Shown: positions 1 to 10,913 of the stretch, piece by piece
How the letters are laid out: the number at the start of each line of letters is the position of its first letter
Position numbering within the stretch: position 1 is the stretch's first letter
Assembly (NCBI GenBank): GCA_947579605.1
Contig: OX388313.1
Coordinates: 26,229,214 to 26,293,213, forward strand
Reading direction: 5' to 3'
Source of the DNA: Athripsodes cinereus
Lineage: Eukaryota; Arthropoda; Insecta; Trichoptera; Leptoceridae
DNA length: 64,000 nucleotides
The notes under the pieces: generated by a model
The model's input: the letters and a program-made list of their open reading frames with translations, nothing else
Told to the model about the DNA's origin: nothing
The model's database searches: none
Made by a program: the position numbers and the translations under genes

Positions 1-140
1 ATTACAGGTCTCTGCTGGGTGCGCCGGCGCACAGCATCATTTGTAACATGTTCATACCATTTGACATCCAAAATCCTTCTAAGACACCTGTTTTCAAAGC
101 TTAGTATCTTCCGCTCCTGAGCCTTGGTTAAGTATATTTT
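1..140 (-). mobile_element. LINE reverse transcriptase C-terminal fragment, cut by the window edge
   Basis: Read on the minus strand, this stretch is open and encodes a piece with LTKAQERKIL, then FENRCLRRILDVKW, then YEHVTN. That order is typical of the region after the reverse transcriptase domain in RTE/jockey-like non-LTR retrotransposons (a CLRRIL-x-W-x-HVTN pattern). The frame stays open up to about 221, but the part before LTKAQ is not recognisable. The element runs off the left end of the window. It is a non-functional fragment: no endonuclease or catalytic reverse transcriptase motif is visible. Confidence 0.55.
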
Positions 141-840
141 ATACGTGGTGTATATGTTGTCTGAAAAAGATTCTGCTGTGAAGCACTTTCCTTTGAGTCC
201 ACCTAAGTAGTTTGTTTTACCTAGAAGTATGCTGGTCTATAGATACTATGAAAATATTATATCTATTAGGTACTACGTCGGCTCGGCTTCGCTTTATGCC
301 TTAGTACATTATTATGTATCGGTGGATGAGCAGAACATAGGCATAAACCTATGTGTACATACAATAACATGAACATCATACTGTATGCATACTTTGTGAT
401 GTTCCTCTGTTGTCCTTCTGTTTATAATCACGTAACGTAACGTATTAATAACCTGGAAAATTTATTTTGTATTACGCTGTTTTGTACCACGATATTTATT
501 TTACATCACCGCAAGGGTGCATTTGGGAAAAGGTAATAACATCCCTAGAATAGTATTTCAAACTTGGTTTGAATATCTTCGGACTCTCCAGAGTCTGCAA
601 ATCAATATTACTGTCCATAAGAACAAGAAAATGGGTTGTAAAATTACGACAGGTACCTATACCAGAAAGGTATATTACGACAGATATATTTCGAAAAAAA
701 AAATAATGAATTAAATAAAAAACAAATCTTTTTTTCTACTATATGTTCTTTATTTAGAGATACGTCTTTCGTTTACTAAGAACATTGTCAATCAACCCGT
801 AGTACAGTGTACAAAAAATTGTGGTGTGGTCTATGCGGAA
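141..840. other. Gene-free stretch
   Basis: AT-rich sequence with no coding pattern. A 65-codon open frame at 517-714 has no recognisable domain and lysine/tyrosine-rich AT-driven composition. A short GC-richer patch near 270-295 is unexplained. Confidence 0.5.
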
Positions 841-841
841 C

Positions 842-972
842 ATCTATGGTTTTGAAAACGGTGTATGACTTCAAAAGACGACTCTTTTGAAGTCATACAC
901 CGTCTTTACAGAACAAAATATTGTAAACAACACTGTGCCCAACACCAAACAACGAAGTGGGAACCATAGATT
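842..972. repeat. Near-perfect hairpin inside a larger imperfect inverted repeat
   Basis: Bases 858-878 and 883-903 are exact reverse complements (21 bp) around a 4-base loop. Pairing continues imperfectly outward, and a second outer pair (ATCTATGGTT near 842-851 against AACCATAGAT near 962-971) suggests a degenerate foldback element of about 130 bp. No target-site duplication was found. Confidence 0.75.
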
Positions 973-1730
973 AAAGATCATTAGCGGGAACCTTGAAGTT
1001 TAGAAGTAGGTAATGAAGAGATTGGTACTATGACAGACGAAATTATGAAAAAAAGTAAATATAAATATGTTTAAATGTGTATTCAACTGATTATAAAATA
1101 AAGTTTAATTAATTTATTTCACTAAATTACTAATTAATTTGGCACACCTCGACTTGTGTATTTAGCCTCTAATTTATTATTATCAAAGGTTAAAAGAGAG
1201 AACTTTCCAAAATAGAACTCCTCTTCACACATAGGTCCAGTCATAATATGGAATTAATAATACCTAATATTAGTATGCAGTAATTGTGTTAGTTGTATAC
1301 TAGTTGCCAAACAAAAGTTTCAGGTGTTTGTTTAGATTACCTAAAAAGCTTTACAAGTTGACACTGTTATGTTAAATGATTTATACTAGAAGAGTATTCA
1401 TATTATGTTATAGTACACATGTATCTTATATAATAAAGTAAAGATAGTACTTCAGTCTGTATATTCTGTAGGCCAATTTAATAATAGTTCGTAGAAAGAC
1501 CCTTTTGCCTCGTTTCCTAAAATAGAAATAAATGCTGCTTGTTGACTTTTCAGACAATGGGACGTGTGTCGTGGATATTTTTTTTAAATTTACATATAAA
1601 ACAACTGTGTGAACTTTAAAATTATCATTTCGACTATCCAGTCACGTTCAAATTTTGCACGAGTATGGCGGTCTACCGAAAAATCTAAACAAATATGTGC
1701 TTCTAAAAGAAATTATTCAAATTATAGTGT
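973..1730. other. Gene-free stretch
   Basis: AT-rich sequence with no recognisable gene, RNA or repeat. The open frame of the LINE copy that follows starts near 1725. Confidence 0.45.
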
Positions 1731-2405
1731 TTGAAAGAGACAATGAAAAAACGATTTGTGAGATCAAATATCAAATATGGCGACGAATGTTTGGAGCAAG
1801 TAAGCGAATATGTATATTTGTTTGCGAGGGATGAAAGATCCGATAGGGACATTGAAAGAAGGAAAGTGGCCGGAGCTAGAGTGAACGGTGCACTTCGACC
1901 CATTGTCAGCAATGGCAATGTATCGAACACGGCTAAAATGCTGGTGCACAATACCATTCTGGTACCGACACTTACGTATGCAAGCGAGACATGGACGTGG
2001 CTGAAGAAGGACGAAAGTGGAATAAATGCAGTGGAGATGCGAACGTTGAGAAGAATGGTTGGTAAAACGCTGCGTGATAGAATGAAGAATGAGGATATTA
2101 GAAGAATGAGCGGATGCAAGAAGAGTGTTGTGGACAGAATACGCGTGAATAAACTACGGTGGTCTGGACATGTTGAACGAATGAACGAGGTGACAAAGAG
2201 GATATACTTGTCTGAAAAAAAGGGTGTGAGTAGATCAAATTCTCAAGGACGGCCGCGTGTTTAGTATGAGGAACCGACGTGCGTGTATGAGAAACTGTAT
2301 GAATGTGGAGGAAGCGAAAGAAGTGTGTAAAGATGATCTGTTTGGCGTTCCGTTCTCTCTGCCTACTCCACTTGGGACACGGCGTGAGGGTATAGTATAT
2401 TATAG
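1725..2405 (+). mobile_element. LINE family B (lepidopteran-type) 3' end, reverse transcriptase C-terminus, degenerate
   Basis: The open frame encodes in order CLEQVSEYVYL, SDRDIERRKVAGARVNGAL, a TAKMLVHNTILVPTLTYASE segment, VEMRTLRRMVGKTLRDR and VNKLRWSGHVERM. This is the region downstream of the reverse transcriptase catalytic core of a non-LTR retrotransposon. A TAG at about 2262 interrupts the frame where the 15.2 kb copy reads TTGAG, and small deletions shift the frame after that. The conserved nucleotide tail (CTGCCTACTCCACTTGGGA, then CGGCGTGAGGGTATAG) ends in an ATAG/TATAG-rich microsatellite. Other copies lie near 15.2, 36.0, 36.4, 56.9 and 57.8 kb. The copy is dead. Confidence 0.85.
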
Positions 2406-3455
2406 TATAGATTTTTTGTTTGTGTAACTGAAAGAATATCACTTCCTAATTGTAACTATTAAGCTAAAAATCTAGATTTTGAATAATTTCTAGTTTTTGG
2501 CCTATGAAACTGTTTAGTTGACTGGACACAACGAATGCAAAAATATTATATTGGCAACCTCTCTTTACGATTACCTAAATGGTTCCTTTACTTGTTTTCT
2601 TCTCCGATAGATTCCCGATGCATATCATATCGCATCATTTGAATAACGCTTTGTGAGATACGATGAATTTGTTATATTTATAACTAGCACAATACTGATA
2701 ATAATTATGATACTAACAATGCTCGAAGGGAAAATGACGGGGTAGTAATCATTTAATATCTATTAATAATTATTATACACGATGATATATATAAATACTT
2801 ATACTATTATTAATATTGTACTTGTTTATTGATTACAGATTACCTACAATTATGTTGTTTTTCTATCTAGTTATTTAAAGCTTCTATGATTGAATTAGGT
2901 CAGTACTTAGTATGTTCTTACAAAGAGATTCAAATAATTGAATGCTATAAATATTAAACCTTTAGCATAATTTCTCGAAACTTGAAATCATTTTGATTTC
3001 ATTTGGCATTGTCTTCATTGATAAGAACTTGTTTGATGAATTTCAAGAGTTTCGAACTATATGTATGTAAATTAAATTTAGGTTTAAGTTTAACAAAAAA
3101 TGTTAAATAATTTTGTGCGTTTTGGAATAGATTTCAGTCTGGAAGAGTTATCAGATGTTACCATGATTTAAATAAATGAAGTATATTTTTCGTAATAAGT
3201 ATTCTCATCACCGAGCTATTTTGTGTTCGAATATAATTAATTACGTGAATGAATTCAACTAAGTTACCAAACTGAATGAAACAAAATTATTTGAAATACT
3301 TATAGTATACAATAGATTTCAACTGATAGTAATGGACAGATAGATTATTGGAACCGACCGTTAGTGGTCTTCTCCATATTCATAAAAAGCGAGACATTCT
3401 GGAAGACTGATTTCGTATTTTGGCTGATGACTGATGCCTCATCGCTGAACTCTAG
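2406..3455. other. Gene-free stretch
   Basis: AT-rich sequence without coding pattern. The 100-codon minus-strand frame at 3345-3647 crosses the left terminus of the element that starts at 3456 and has no recognisable domain, so it is not called as a gene. Confidence 0.45.
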
Positions 3456-4669
3456 CAGTCTTATTAATAAAAATCCGCCAAACCATGGTTGAACCACTGA
3501 TTTCGTGATCCGCCTATTAGCGTTTGAACCACCGATCAAATTTTCTTTATTAATAAAAATATTTAATCCGTACCATAGACATCTGTACTTTATATAAAAG
3601 ATTTCATATGGCAACTCGAAAATTCGCTCTATTATGTTGGTTGCCATGTTACACGACGCTGGTAAACAGACAAATTCAAAACCATGGACCTAAATAGAGT
3701 AATGGACAGACACTTTGGTAAACATTTTGTAGCTGCGCGGGGAGGGGAATGACGACCATTTTGTAAGAAATAAATTTTGTTCGGTGCGTCGCATTTGGGC
3801 TGCGTTCAGACAGTCACCGAGTGATCAGTCGACGACGCATATTTTGAAAGTACCTATACAATGCCATTACGCATTCATAGTGTTCATGTACTGTATGTTA
3901 CTATGTTTTCAAAATGTGTAACAAAATAAGAATTATAGTCTCAGAAAATATACTCGATTTCTGCGTAATTGTCATTTATAATTTCTGACGCTGATTCAGT
4001 GAATTCGTTTGGATAAATTTAGGATATAAACTTGTAACAAGTATTTGGGAAGTATACAAGCTCAGAAAGTTAGATAATGGAATAATTTAAAAAAAAAGTA
4101 TAAAGCAATTAGTTATAAACTAATCAAGTAGTTATTACTTTAACTGTTAATTTTAAAGATACCTATTAAAATAATTTATTCCTTCGTTAGAGACAAAAAT
4201 ATTTTTATCATTTAAAAGAAACACAAAAGTACTTGAATGCTACTATAAAAAGGCGCCAGTCAAATAATAATAAAAATATTAATTATTTAAATATATTCAT
4301 AATTTACGTCTTTTACACGTCGGCGAATTTAAGAAATTATAACAAAATGTAAATCCAAAAAAAAAATTTTTTTAAAAGTTATAAAAGCAATAAAAAAAAT
4401 AATAAGACGTAAAAAATAATGGCGCCATTACGATAACATTGGGTCATAAAACGCTCTAAGTTATTCACGATTATCCGGATTACATTCACCACTCACTGCA
4501 ACTTCATGGTCGTTCAGGTCAAACGACGCCGAGTGACATTTATGCTCCCATGAACCAACCCTTGTATTTGTATGTTTAGTTGTTTTAAAAATGTTTCAAG
4601 TTTTTGCACATCAGTTGAATTTTTCATATCGGTTTTTGTTTTTATATCTAGAAGAATAGGAATCATCTT

Positions 4670-5212
4670 ATGATTAACATGGTGATGTGCGCTATAAATG
4701 GTTGTGGTTATAAATCCAATCCAACTTTCGCAGGAAACAGGATTGTCATATTTTCGGTAAGTTGTTTTGTATTGTAGTTTTTATCTTAATATATTGCGAT
4801 TTTAAAGTCGTTTATATTATAATTCGTATACTTATAAATGATCATAATAATGTTATAAACGTTCTATATAATTATCTGTCCTTATTCTCCTATATCTACA
4901 CATGTAACTTGTTTTCCATTCTGTCATCTGACAATACAAAGAACCTACAATCTGATGTTTGGTTTGTTTACCCGTTAGAATGAAATGTTTCATGCATACA
5001 AATCTGATCAGGTTAATGATATTATCGCATGTTTATAAACAAAATCATTTTTTGTAGTTTTCCAAAGGATCCAGAAAGGAGAAACTGGACATTATCCAAT
5101 ATTTGACACCAAGTAAACGTAGTGTTTTGTGTTCAAAAACATCTCGTTTTTCTGCGAGGTTGGAGAAAAACGTCATTCTTACGAAATATCCTGAGTTTCC
5201 CGCTCATTTGCA
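4670..5212 (+). pseudogene. THAP-type zinc-finger coding fragment, frameshifted, two putative exons
   Basis: Exon 1 (4670-4756) encodes MINMVMCAINGCGYKSNP, then GNRIVIFS, and ends at a GTAAG donor. This matches the start of a THAP domain, with C-x4-C near the N-terminus. After a TTTTTTGTAG acceptor, exon 2 (from 5058) contains FPKDPERRNWTLSNI in one frame, matching the THAP FP...W core. The frame joined to exon 1 instead gives FSKGSRKEKLD and continues as TPSKRSVLCSKTSRF, which matches the later THAP segment (S-x-x-CSxHF region, with the HF replaced). A one-base shift therefore splits the domain, and the H of the C2CH zinc ligands is not evident. THAP domains bind DNA; this one is very likely non-functional. 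It could be a transposase N-terminus or a captured host THAP exon. Confidence 0.5.
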
Positions 5213-5626
5213 AGTTCGTGTGTTTTATATTATTCATTTAGATATATCCTTCAATTGTCATTCATTCTCTCCATATTGTGTGTATATGAAAACAAAGTTT
5301 AAAAATAAATAATGATTTTGAAATGAAATACTCAATTTTATTTACTCATCCTATTCCCTATTTCATCAAGTATATGAAAACATTAAGTTATGTGGCATTG
5401 TAATTATTTTAAGAAGTAAATATAATGTTTTCTGATACTGTGAATAATTTCCATACATTGCCCATACAAATGTTAAATAAAGTATTTCCTACAAAATGGC
5501 CACCGTCGATTTCCCTTCCTCACTTTTTGGCTTCGCTGTCATTCATACAAATTACTATAAACGTTCCATCCCCTACCTACATACATCCATGTTCAAAACA
5601 AACAAGCGGCTGTCAAAATTATCTTA

Positions 5627-5957
5627 CAGTGAAACCTCTCATAACGAGTTTAATTCGTTCCAGACTCTTACTCGTTATGCGAAACATTTTTTTCTATAGA
5701 AATCAATGTAAAATACAATAATGCGTTCCATGCCGAAAGAATAAGTATTCTTGGAGAACTTTTTTATTAAAGTTTATTCAAATAAAATTACTTATAAAAG
5801 AGTGTTACAACTTAAAATACAATTTAGATTAGGAAAAAAAAACGTACCTAAATAAAAATATGAATTTATGACAAATAATTATCCATTTTTATGGGAGCAA
5901 CTTTTTCACTTTTTCTTTTGCTCGTTATGCGAATACTCGTTATGAGAGGTTCCACTG
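5627..5957. mobile_element. pogo/Tc1-mariner-like MITE with TA target-site duplication
   Basis: The left end is CAGTGAAACCTCTCATAACG and the reverse complement of the right end is CAGTGGAACCTCTCATAACG, differing at one base. A TA dinucleotide flanks each end. A second inner motif, CTCGTTATGCGAA, is also inverted between the two sides. CAGTgGAACCTC-type ends with TA duplication are characteristic of pogo/Tigger elements. At 331 bp with no coding capacity it is a non-autonomous element, nested inside the 3456-6674 element. Confidence 0.85.
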
Positions 5958-6674
5958 TATTGGTTTTTTCATCTGACATTTTGTACCCAAATACACAGAA
6001 ATATAAAATATGATGAGGAAGGTTTGTATAATTGAAAAGCAAATGTAATAATGGAATGACATTTTATTTATTTATCAAATAAATCATAATCTGACACACA
6101 ATCAGTGATATGGGTATAACATAACACTGCGCACAATATGCATTACTAACCATCAGTAAAATTTTATTTTCTGCTTTCCCTTTTACATTCAAATGATGTA
6201 CAGGAATAATTCTCATCAGAATCAATCAATATAACTTTCATACAACATGGAAAAAAGTATCTCTGTCACGAAACAATTAAATGCGTCTATCAAAAAACAA
6301 ATTAAGAAACTGGTGTTCTGTCACACGAAAAAAGTGTCTATTATCACAAGAAAAACAACTGATTGAATTAAATTCACATTCGGATACTACTTAAGCGTAT
6401 TTTTAACCCAAACCAACTCCGATAAATTGTAAAATAACTGCAAAACGTACATGTAAACCCGCATAGCAAACATCTGACGTAAAATCCAACATGGCGGGTA
6501 GATGACGCCGATTTGAACCACCTTACTTAAATCACCTTACTTAAACCACCTCGAGAGGCGGATCAACCACTTTTAAACTAGGTTCAAGCTGATCAACGTT
6601 TATCAATACGTTTTTTGTCTGATCGGTGGTTCATCTCCTTCTAGAAATTTAATCTACGTTTATTAATAAGACTG

Positions 6675-7440
6675 TAGGTGGTAAATGTCTTATTATTACT
6701 ATTATCTTAAAAAAATCTCCCTGTGCTGAAACTATAAAAGATCTTAGCAGAACTTTTTTTTTAATTATTTATTTTATTTAATATAACATTACATAACTTA
6801 TATGCGATGTTTTAGGATTATTTTGCTATTATAGAGCCTTCTAAATATTAAAAAAAATAGTGGCGGACCTATTCCTTGACTGTAACTCCACTGAACAAAA
6901 TAAAAACATCAAATATCAACAGTAAATATTTGAGGGGGTTTTTTTATTATGTCAATATTGTTTTACTTATGGCAATATATTCTCGTTTTTTTATATATTA
7001 TCATCGATCGACTATCGTATTTTATGCAAAGATATGTTACAAAAATAAAATAAGAATAATTTTCAATTTATTTCATGAGTTTGACCGAAGGCTATGTATC
7101 TAGAAAACATTTTTATTAAAATATTTCTCAATTTGTTTATTTTTCCATTCAAAAGTCTATATAAAAAACACATAAATAATAATTTATATTATATCAGTAC
7201 ATCAACTGTACTCTTTGATCGCCATTTATCAATCACTGACCTTATTAAAAGACTACAAACGCAGTGCTAATTTTCTCAGAAAACATGTACCAAAATTAAT
7301 AATAATAATATGCTTTTTACTTCATAATGGTGTCTTTTTTACTTATAATTAAGTATTGTAAATTCATATTAATCATCTTACATAATCAAATAAAATGAAT
7401 ATTTACATATTATTATTGTTTAATGTTACCTACTCAATAG
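6675..7440. other. Gene-free stretch
   Basis: AT-rich sequence; the 75-codon open frame at 6876-7103 shows no recognisable domain. No RNA gene or repeat was recognised before the hammerhead-like motif at 7455. Confidence 0.4.
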
Positions 7441-7454
7441 TATGACTAACTCAC

Positions 7455-7490
7455 GCTGGTTTCGCGGACTCCGAGTTCGCATCATCAGGT
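7455..7490 (-). ncRNA. Hammerhead-like core, possible Penelope-like element fragment
   Basis: On the minus strand the order is CTGATGA, an extra T, a self-complementary stem (GCG ... CGC with a further AGT/ACT pairing inside) and then GAAA. This is the CUGANGA-stem II-GAAA core of a hammerhead ribozyme. Penelope-like retroelements are known to carry such motifs. Stems I and III and the cleavage site were not established, so activity is unproven. Confidence 0.35.
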
Positions 7491-7554
7491 GCTGATAAGT
7501 ATATATTAAGTGTTGCAAAGTTAATGTCGATACAACCAATGATTTTTTTTAGTT

Positions 7555-7660
7555 ACAGCTCATTCATTCATTAACTCCCACTCTCTTTGTGCCAATAAAA
7601 GTTGAAATTTTCAGGATGGAAGGCATATCTCATCGCTGAATTTCAGATTTTAAATATTAC
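7555..7660 (+). repeat. Family G short interspersed repeat, fragment
   Basis: Carries the GGATGGAAGGCATATCTCAT-CGCTGAA block that recurs, with small differences, at about 14075 and 34715 and in reverse orientation at 21.1 and 62.1 kb. Only this internal part is recognisable. Confidence 0.45.
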
Positions 7661-7764
7661 TATACGTGATGCTACTACGCATTAAGATATTAATTAACAT
7701 CTAAATAAACCAAAATGTTTCATAATATGACAATTTTATTACACAGTTTGTGACATTTTGAAAA

Positions 7765-7860
7765 TAATAATAATACTTTATTGATCTAAAAAAATCATGA
7801 GCAATTGGCGAGCTTATTGCCTGGAGGCAATGTCTTCTAACTAACCAAAGTAATGTGTGA
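7765..7860 (-). mobile_element. LINE 3' end related to family D (short)
   Basis: Read on the minus strand, a block with AATAAGCTCGCC is followed by CAATAAAGTATTATTATT. This has the same plan as the family D tails (GATAAACTCGCCC, then AATAAA and an ATT-rich tail). It is a non-coding 3' end of a non-LTR retrotransposon. Confidence 0.5.
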
Positions 7861-8880
7861 TATTATGTTGACAATGTGTGTAATTTAGAGCTTGAATTTA
7901 CGAAGTGAAACGAAAATAAATAAAAACTAGAACGATAAGATTATTCAACACCAGTTCCGTCATCGATTTTTATACATAAAAAATCCAATTTCCGATGTAA
8001 ACGTGAAAAACGTATCAAGTATATACGAACTAGTTTGTCAATGTGTATTATAATATGAAGTGTGATGATGTTTGCTCGAACATTTCCTATAAACTCACTG
8101 TGTGTCTGTTGTATACTGAAATCAGTTCCGAGTGATTTGTGTCAACAATCGTTTGTGTCAAAGAGAAATGGCAGTAAGGAGTTTACTTTGAGTTTGTTTC
8201 GAAACATTAAGTTTCAGACCTCTTCATAAAACTTTAAACTTAAGTTGTTAGTACGGAGTTTCAACATTAATTAATATTATTGTATATACTGTATTCTTTT
8301 ATAAATGAAATGCATTCTAATATCAATGCATATCATTATGTTATACAGTATATAACAATAAGGTTATTTGCCTAATAAATACTATGATCTTAGAGTCTTG
8401 CCTTTCGCTATTTTTTTGTGGATATATTTAAAGCTTTCCTTTGAATATTCGGAACGTATAAGCCATTTTTCACTCTCCAGATATCTTCATGCTTAATGCG
8501 CCGATATGTTTGGTGGTATAACCAGTGATGGTATAACACGAGTTTACAATGCAACGCAATACTACTTTTTGGTGCGTTAGATAATAAACGACCCCGTTCA
8601 ATCCTTACCAGCTCAAACCCAGTGACAAAATCTTTATTATTATATTCGATTATTCGAATACTTTCATGTATTGTAGAAAGTCAGTTTAACAATATTCATG
8701 ATAAGAATATTACTCTACAGACATCTCATTACATAACCAAAAGATTGCGCAAACTCCTTTTAGCTGGAAACTGGAAAGGTGTTCCAATGTTTAAGAATCG
8801 GCTCAGGTTGGTTTAAATGCACTTTACCAATAGTAGGTTCACCAGTCCCATCAATTCCTGTTCAAGCCATTATTTTTTTA
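7861..8880. other. Gene-free stretch
   Basis: No supported gene or structural RNA. The short open frame at 8622-8816 has no recognisable domain. The sequence is AT-rich, with family D debris starting near 8880. Confidence 0.4.
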
Positions 8881-9035
8881 TTTTTTTACAGTGAATTGGT
8901 TACAACAACATTCATTACAAAATATCATAAAATTATCAGTTATACAACTCTCTACTTAGTTGGTCTTTGTACAATTCAATGCACAGAGGGCGAGTTTGTC
9001 ACTAGATTGCAATATCTTCCAACCATCCCGGATTA
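8880..9035 (-). mobile_element. LINE family D 3' tail, diverged
   Basis: The block GTACAATTCAATGCACAGAG followed by GGCGAGTTTGTC matches the family D consensus (CAGAGGGCGAGTTTATCGC) seen at 15.7, 37.6 and 45.9 kb. The ATT-rich end is at the lower coordinate, so the element points to the minus strand. An open frame across it (8779-9036) is incidental. Confidence 0.5.
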
Positions 9036-9340
9036 ATTATATTCGTCATCAACATCAACATAGTTGAGCAAACATGTTTCCTATAAGAGTAGTTTTCACA
9101 ATCTGTTGGTTGTGCAGATAGGATGTTTGTTGAGTAATATCCTCAATATCTTCACGCGGGTGTAAAAAAGTCCGTTGAAACGCGAAAACTATACTCAATG
9201 AATCTCTAAGATATCTTTGTTCTCTCTAAAGGAATTTTAGGGCAAAAGAATGAGATATATTTTTCATTCATTCACAAGTGAAAAGTTGAATGTACCTATC
9301 TACAATTTTAAAGAGTAACTATTTTTTTATATTGACTACG

Positions 9341-9373
9341 GACATATGTATATATATATATATATATATATAG
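9341..9373. repeat. TA dinucleotide microsatellite
   Basis: About 30 bases of almost pure TA repeat in an otherwise unremarkable AT-rich stretch (9040-9680) with no gene seen. Confidence 0.85.
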
Positions 9374-9681
9374 ATACAAATATTTATGTTGTAAGGATAA
9401 AAGTTTGGGAAGAACAAAGTATGGATGTGTGTGTTCCAATTTGAAGAGTTAGCTTTGCAACGTAAGATATTATTAAACAATATATTGTAGGAAAGTTATG
9501 TTAGAAGTGGAGATACTCGTACCTTATGGAACGACTATTGCTGAAGTATTTAAAGTGTCTATGTATGTATTCAATATACTTGTACTATCAAGCTTTCTAC
9601 CTACTAGATTCTAACTTTCAAATTCGGCATTTCTCAAGAGAAGTAGCCATTAATTTGTCAAAAAAAGCTTAATCATATTTT

Positions 9682-9780
9682 ATTTTATTTTTATTTATTT
9701 ATTCTTCACTGTACATTGATTACAAGCAAATTCACACAAAAATACATATTAAGCAAATTCTGAATCTATAGTTACTCTAG
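9682..9780 (-). mobile_element. LINE family D 3' tail
   Basis: Begins with a TTTATTTATT-rich block, then CTTCACTGTACATTGATTAC, as in the copies at 37.55, 45.79 and 63.81 kb. On the minus strand this is a 3' end finishing in AATAAATAAA. Confidence 0.6.
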
Positions 9781-9891
9781 AAGAAGTATTATATTTTTTT
9801 AATTTGTACTAGTTCTAAGCTTAGGATTGCTAAAGAAGTAGTAGCCATGTCCATCTGTCTAAAGAGCTTTAAAAAAATAACAATTTTGTAG

Positions 9892-10143
9892 CAGTGATTC
9901 CCAAAGTATACGCCGCAGCGCCCCGGGGCGCCGAGAAATATTCAATTAAACAATTTGGCAATTTTCTTGGAATTTCCAATTCTGAAATTTTTGCGCCAAA
10001 AGTCGTGTATGCTGACAAAATAGTTTTTAATTTTTTTCAGTTAGTTAAAAATTAGAACAAAATCTGATGTGTTAAGGGCGCCGCGGAAAAAATCCAATTA
10101 TTTTAAAAATAAACCGCAAACCGAAAAATATTAGGAACCTCTG
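9892..10143. mobile_element. hAT-like MITE
   Basis: The left end CAGTGATTCCCAAAG and the reverse complement of the right end CAGAGGTTCCTAA share a hAT-type terminus (CAGnGnTTCCnAA). The 8 bases outside each end (TTTTGTAG and GTTTATAG) match at six positions, as expected for an aged 8-bp duplication. Internal inverted blocks GGGGCGCCG / GGGCGCCGCG sit near both ends. It is 252 bp with no coding capacity. Confidence 0.7.
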
Positions 10144-10621
10144 GTTTATAGCAAATATACAAAATAATCATCTTTGTAAACCGTCTAAAATATTTATAAG
10201 ACTTTCTTCTCCAACTTTCCAATGTTGATGTTATGTTATAGACATGTGTAAGGGTTGTTAATTGGGCTTATAAAATGATTATGAATACTAAATTTCATTA
10301 CACGTCTAATTAATATATCTAACTTTATCTTTACGCTTATTAAGAGCTTCCTTAATTATATTAACGATACTTATGCTTACTTAAACTTTTATACATATAT
10401 TTGGAGTGGTACGTAGATTGAAGGTTGCATTTCAGATTTTAAAGGTGGAGAGCTGATGTTCGAAACTAGCTGCCGATTTTAATGTTATACTTTTTTGTAT
10501 TTGCATTGAAACATATTATTAAACATAACAAGTACAAAATCCTTCATTAGTAATGTTTGAATAACTCATTATTCAAATTTACTTAATTCTCCTACCTATA
10601 ATCCTGTTCATAAACTATCCA
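10144..10621. other. Gene-free stretch
   Basis: AT-rich sequence between two transposon insertions; nothing recognised. Confidence 0.4.
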
Positions 10622-10634
10622 TATTTCAACTACA

Positions 10635-10900
10635 GGAGAGACGATGGTCCTGGCTGGGACATGTTTTGAGAATGCCCAATGATAGTTGTCCAAAAAGAGC
10701 GCTGTTCTTCCGTCCGCAAGGGTCCCGTAGGCCCGGGCGTCCCTCTTTCACAATATACCGTTCCTATGACAACGATATCAGAGCGCAGGGAATGTCGTGG
10801 AAAGAGGTGACGCAATTGGCGCAGAGACGCTCTGAATGGAGGAGGCTAGTTTCTGCCCTGTGCTCCCGAGAGGAGCGTTGAGGGCGATGATGATGATGAT
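10635..10900 (+). mobile_element. 5'-truncated LINE (family A) with 13-bp target-site duplication
   Basis: Encodes [14 protein letters not shown], then [16 protein letters not shown], then [18 protein letters not shown] and a stop: the C-terminus of an RTE-like non-LTR reverse transcriptase (W-x-GHVLRM ... GRP ... EWR). It ends in a GAT-repeat tail. The 13 bases TATTTCAACTACA lie directly before (10622-10634) and after (10901-10913) it, so both insertion borders are defined. The copy lost everything upstream during insertion and cannot move itself. The near-identical copy at 49.9 kb suggests recent activity of the family. Confidence 0.92.
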
Positions 10901-10913
10901 TATTTCAACTACA

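Larger units (their letters stand above)
3456..6674. mobile_element. Degenerate DNA transposon with 16-bp terminal inverted repeats and a THAP-like exon pair
   Basis: The left end starts CAGTCTTATTAATAAA and the right end is its exact reverse complement, with the trinucleotide TAG directly outside both ends. Inside the ends, further motifs occur in inverted orientation: GAACCACCGATCA (about 3525 and 6630) and TGATCCGCCT (about 3508 and 6553), consistent with long degraded inverted repeats. Between them lie a broken THAP zinc-finger coding pair (4670-4756 and 5058-about 5212) and a younger pogo-like MITE (5627-5957). P-superfamily and some other insect transposons carry THAP domains, so a P-like origin is possible. 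No transposase catalytic domain was recognised. The ends and THAP pieces are seen; that they form one element is inference. Confidence 0.5.

Noticed and set aside
1703..2119. 138-codon minus-strand open frame
   Set aside because: It is the antisense of the LINE family B coding sequence, with low-complexity LSS/LLS composition; not a gene.
3345..3647. 100-codon minus-strand open frame
   Set aside because: No recognisable domain, and it crosses the left terminus of the 3456-6674 element.
5425..5721. 98-codon open frame near the THAP fragment
   Set aside because: Considered as transposase continuation, but no motif is visible and its end lies inside the pogo-like MITE.
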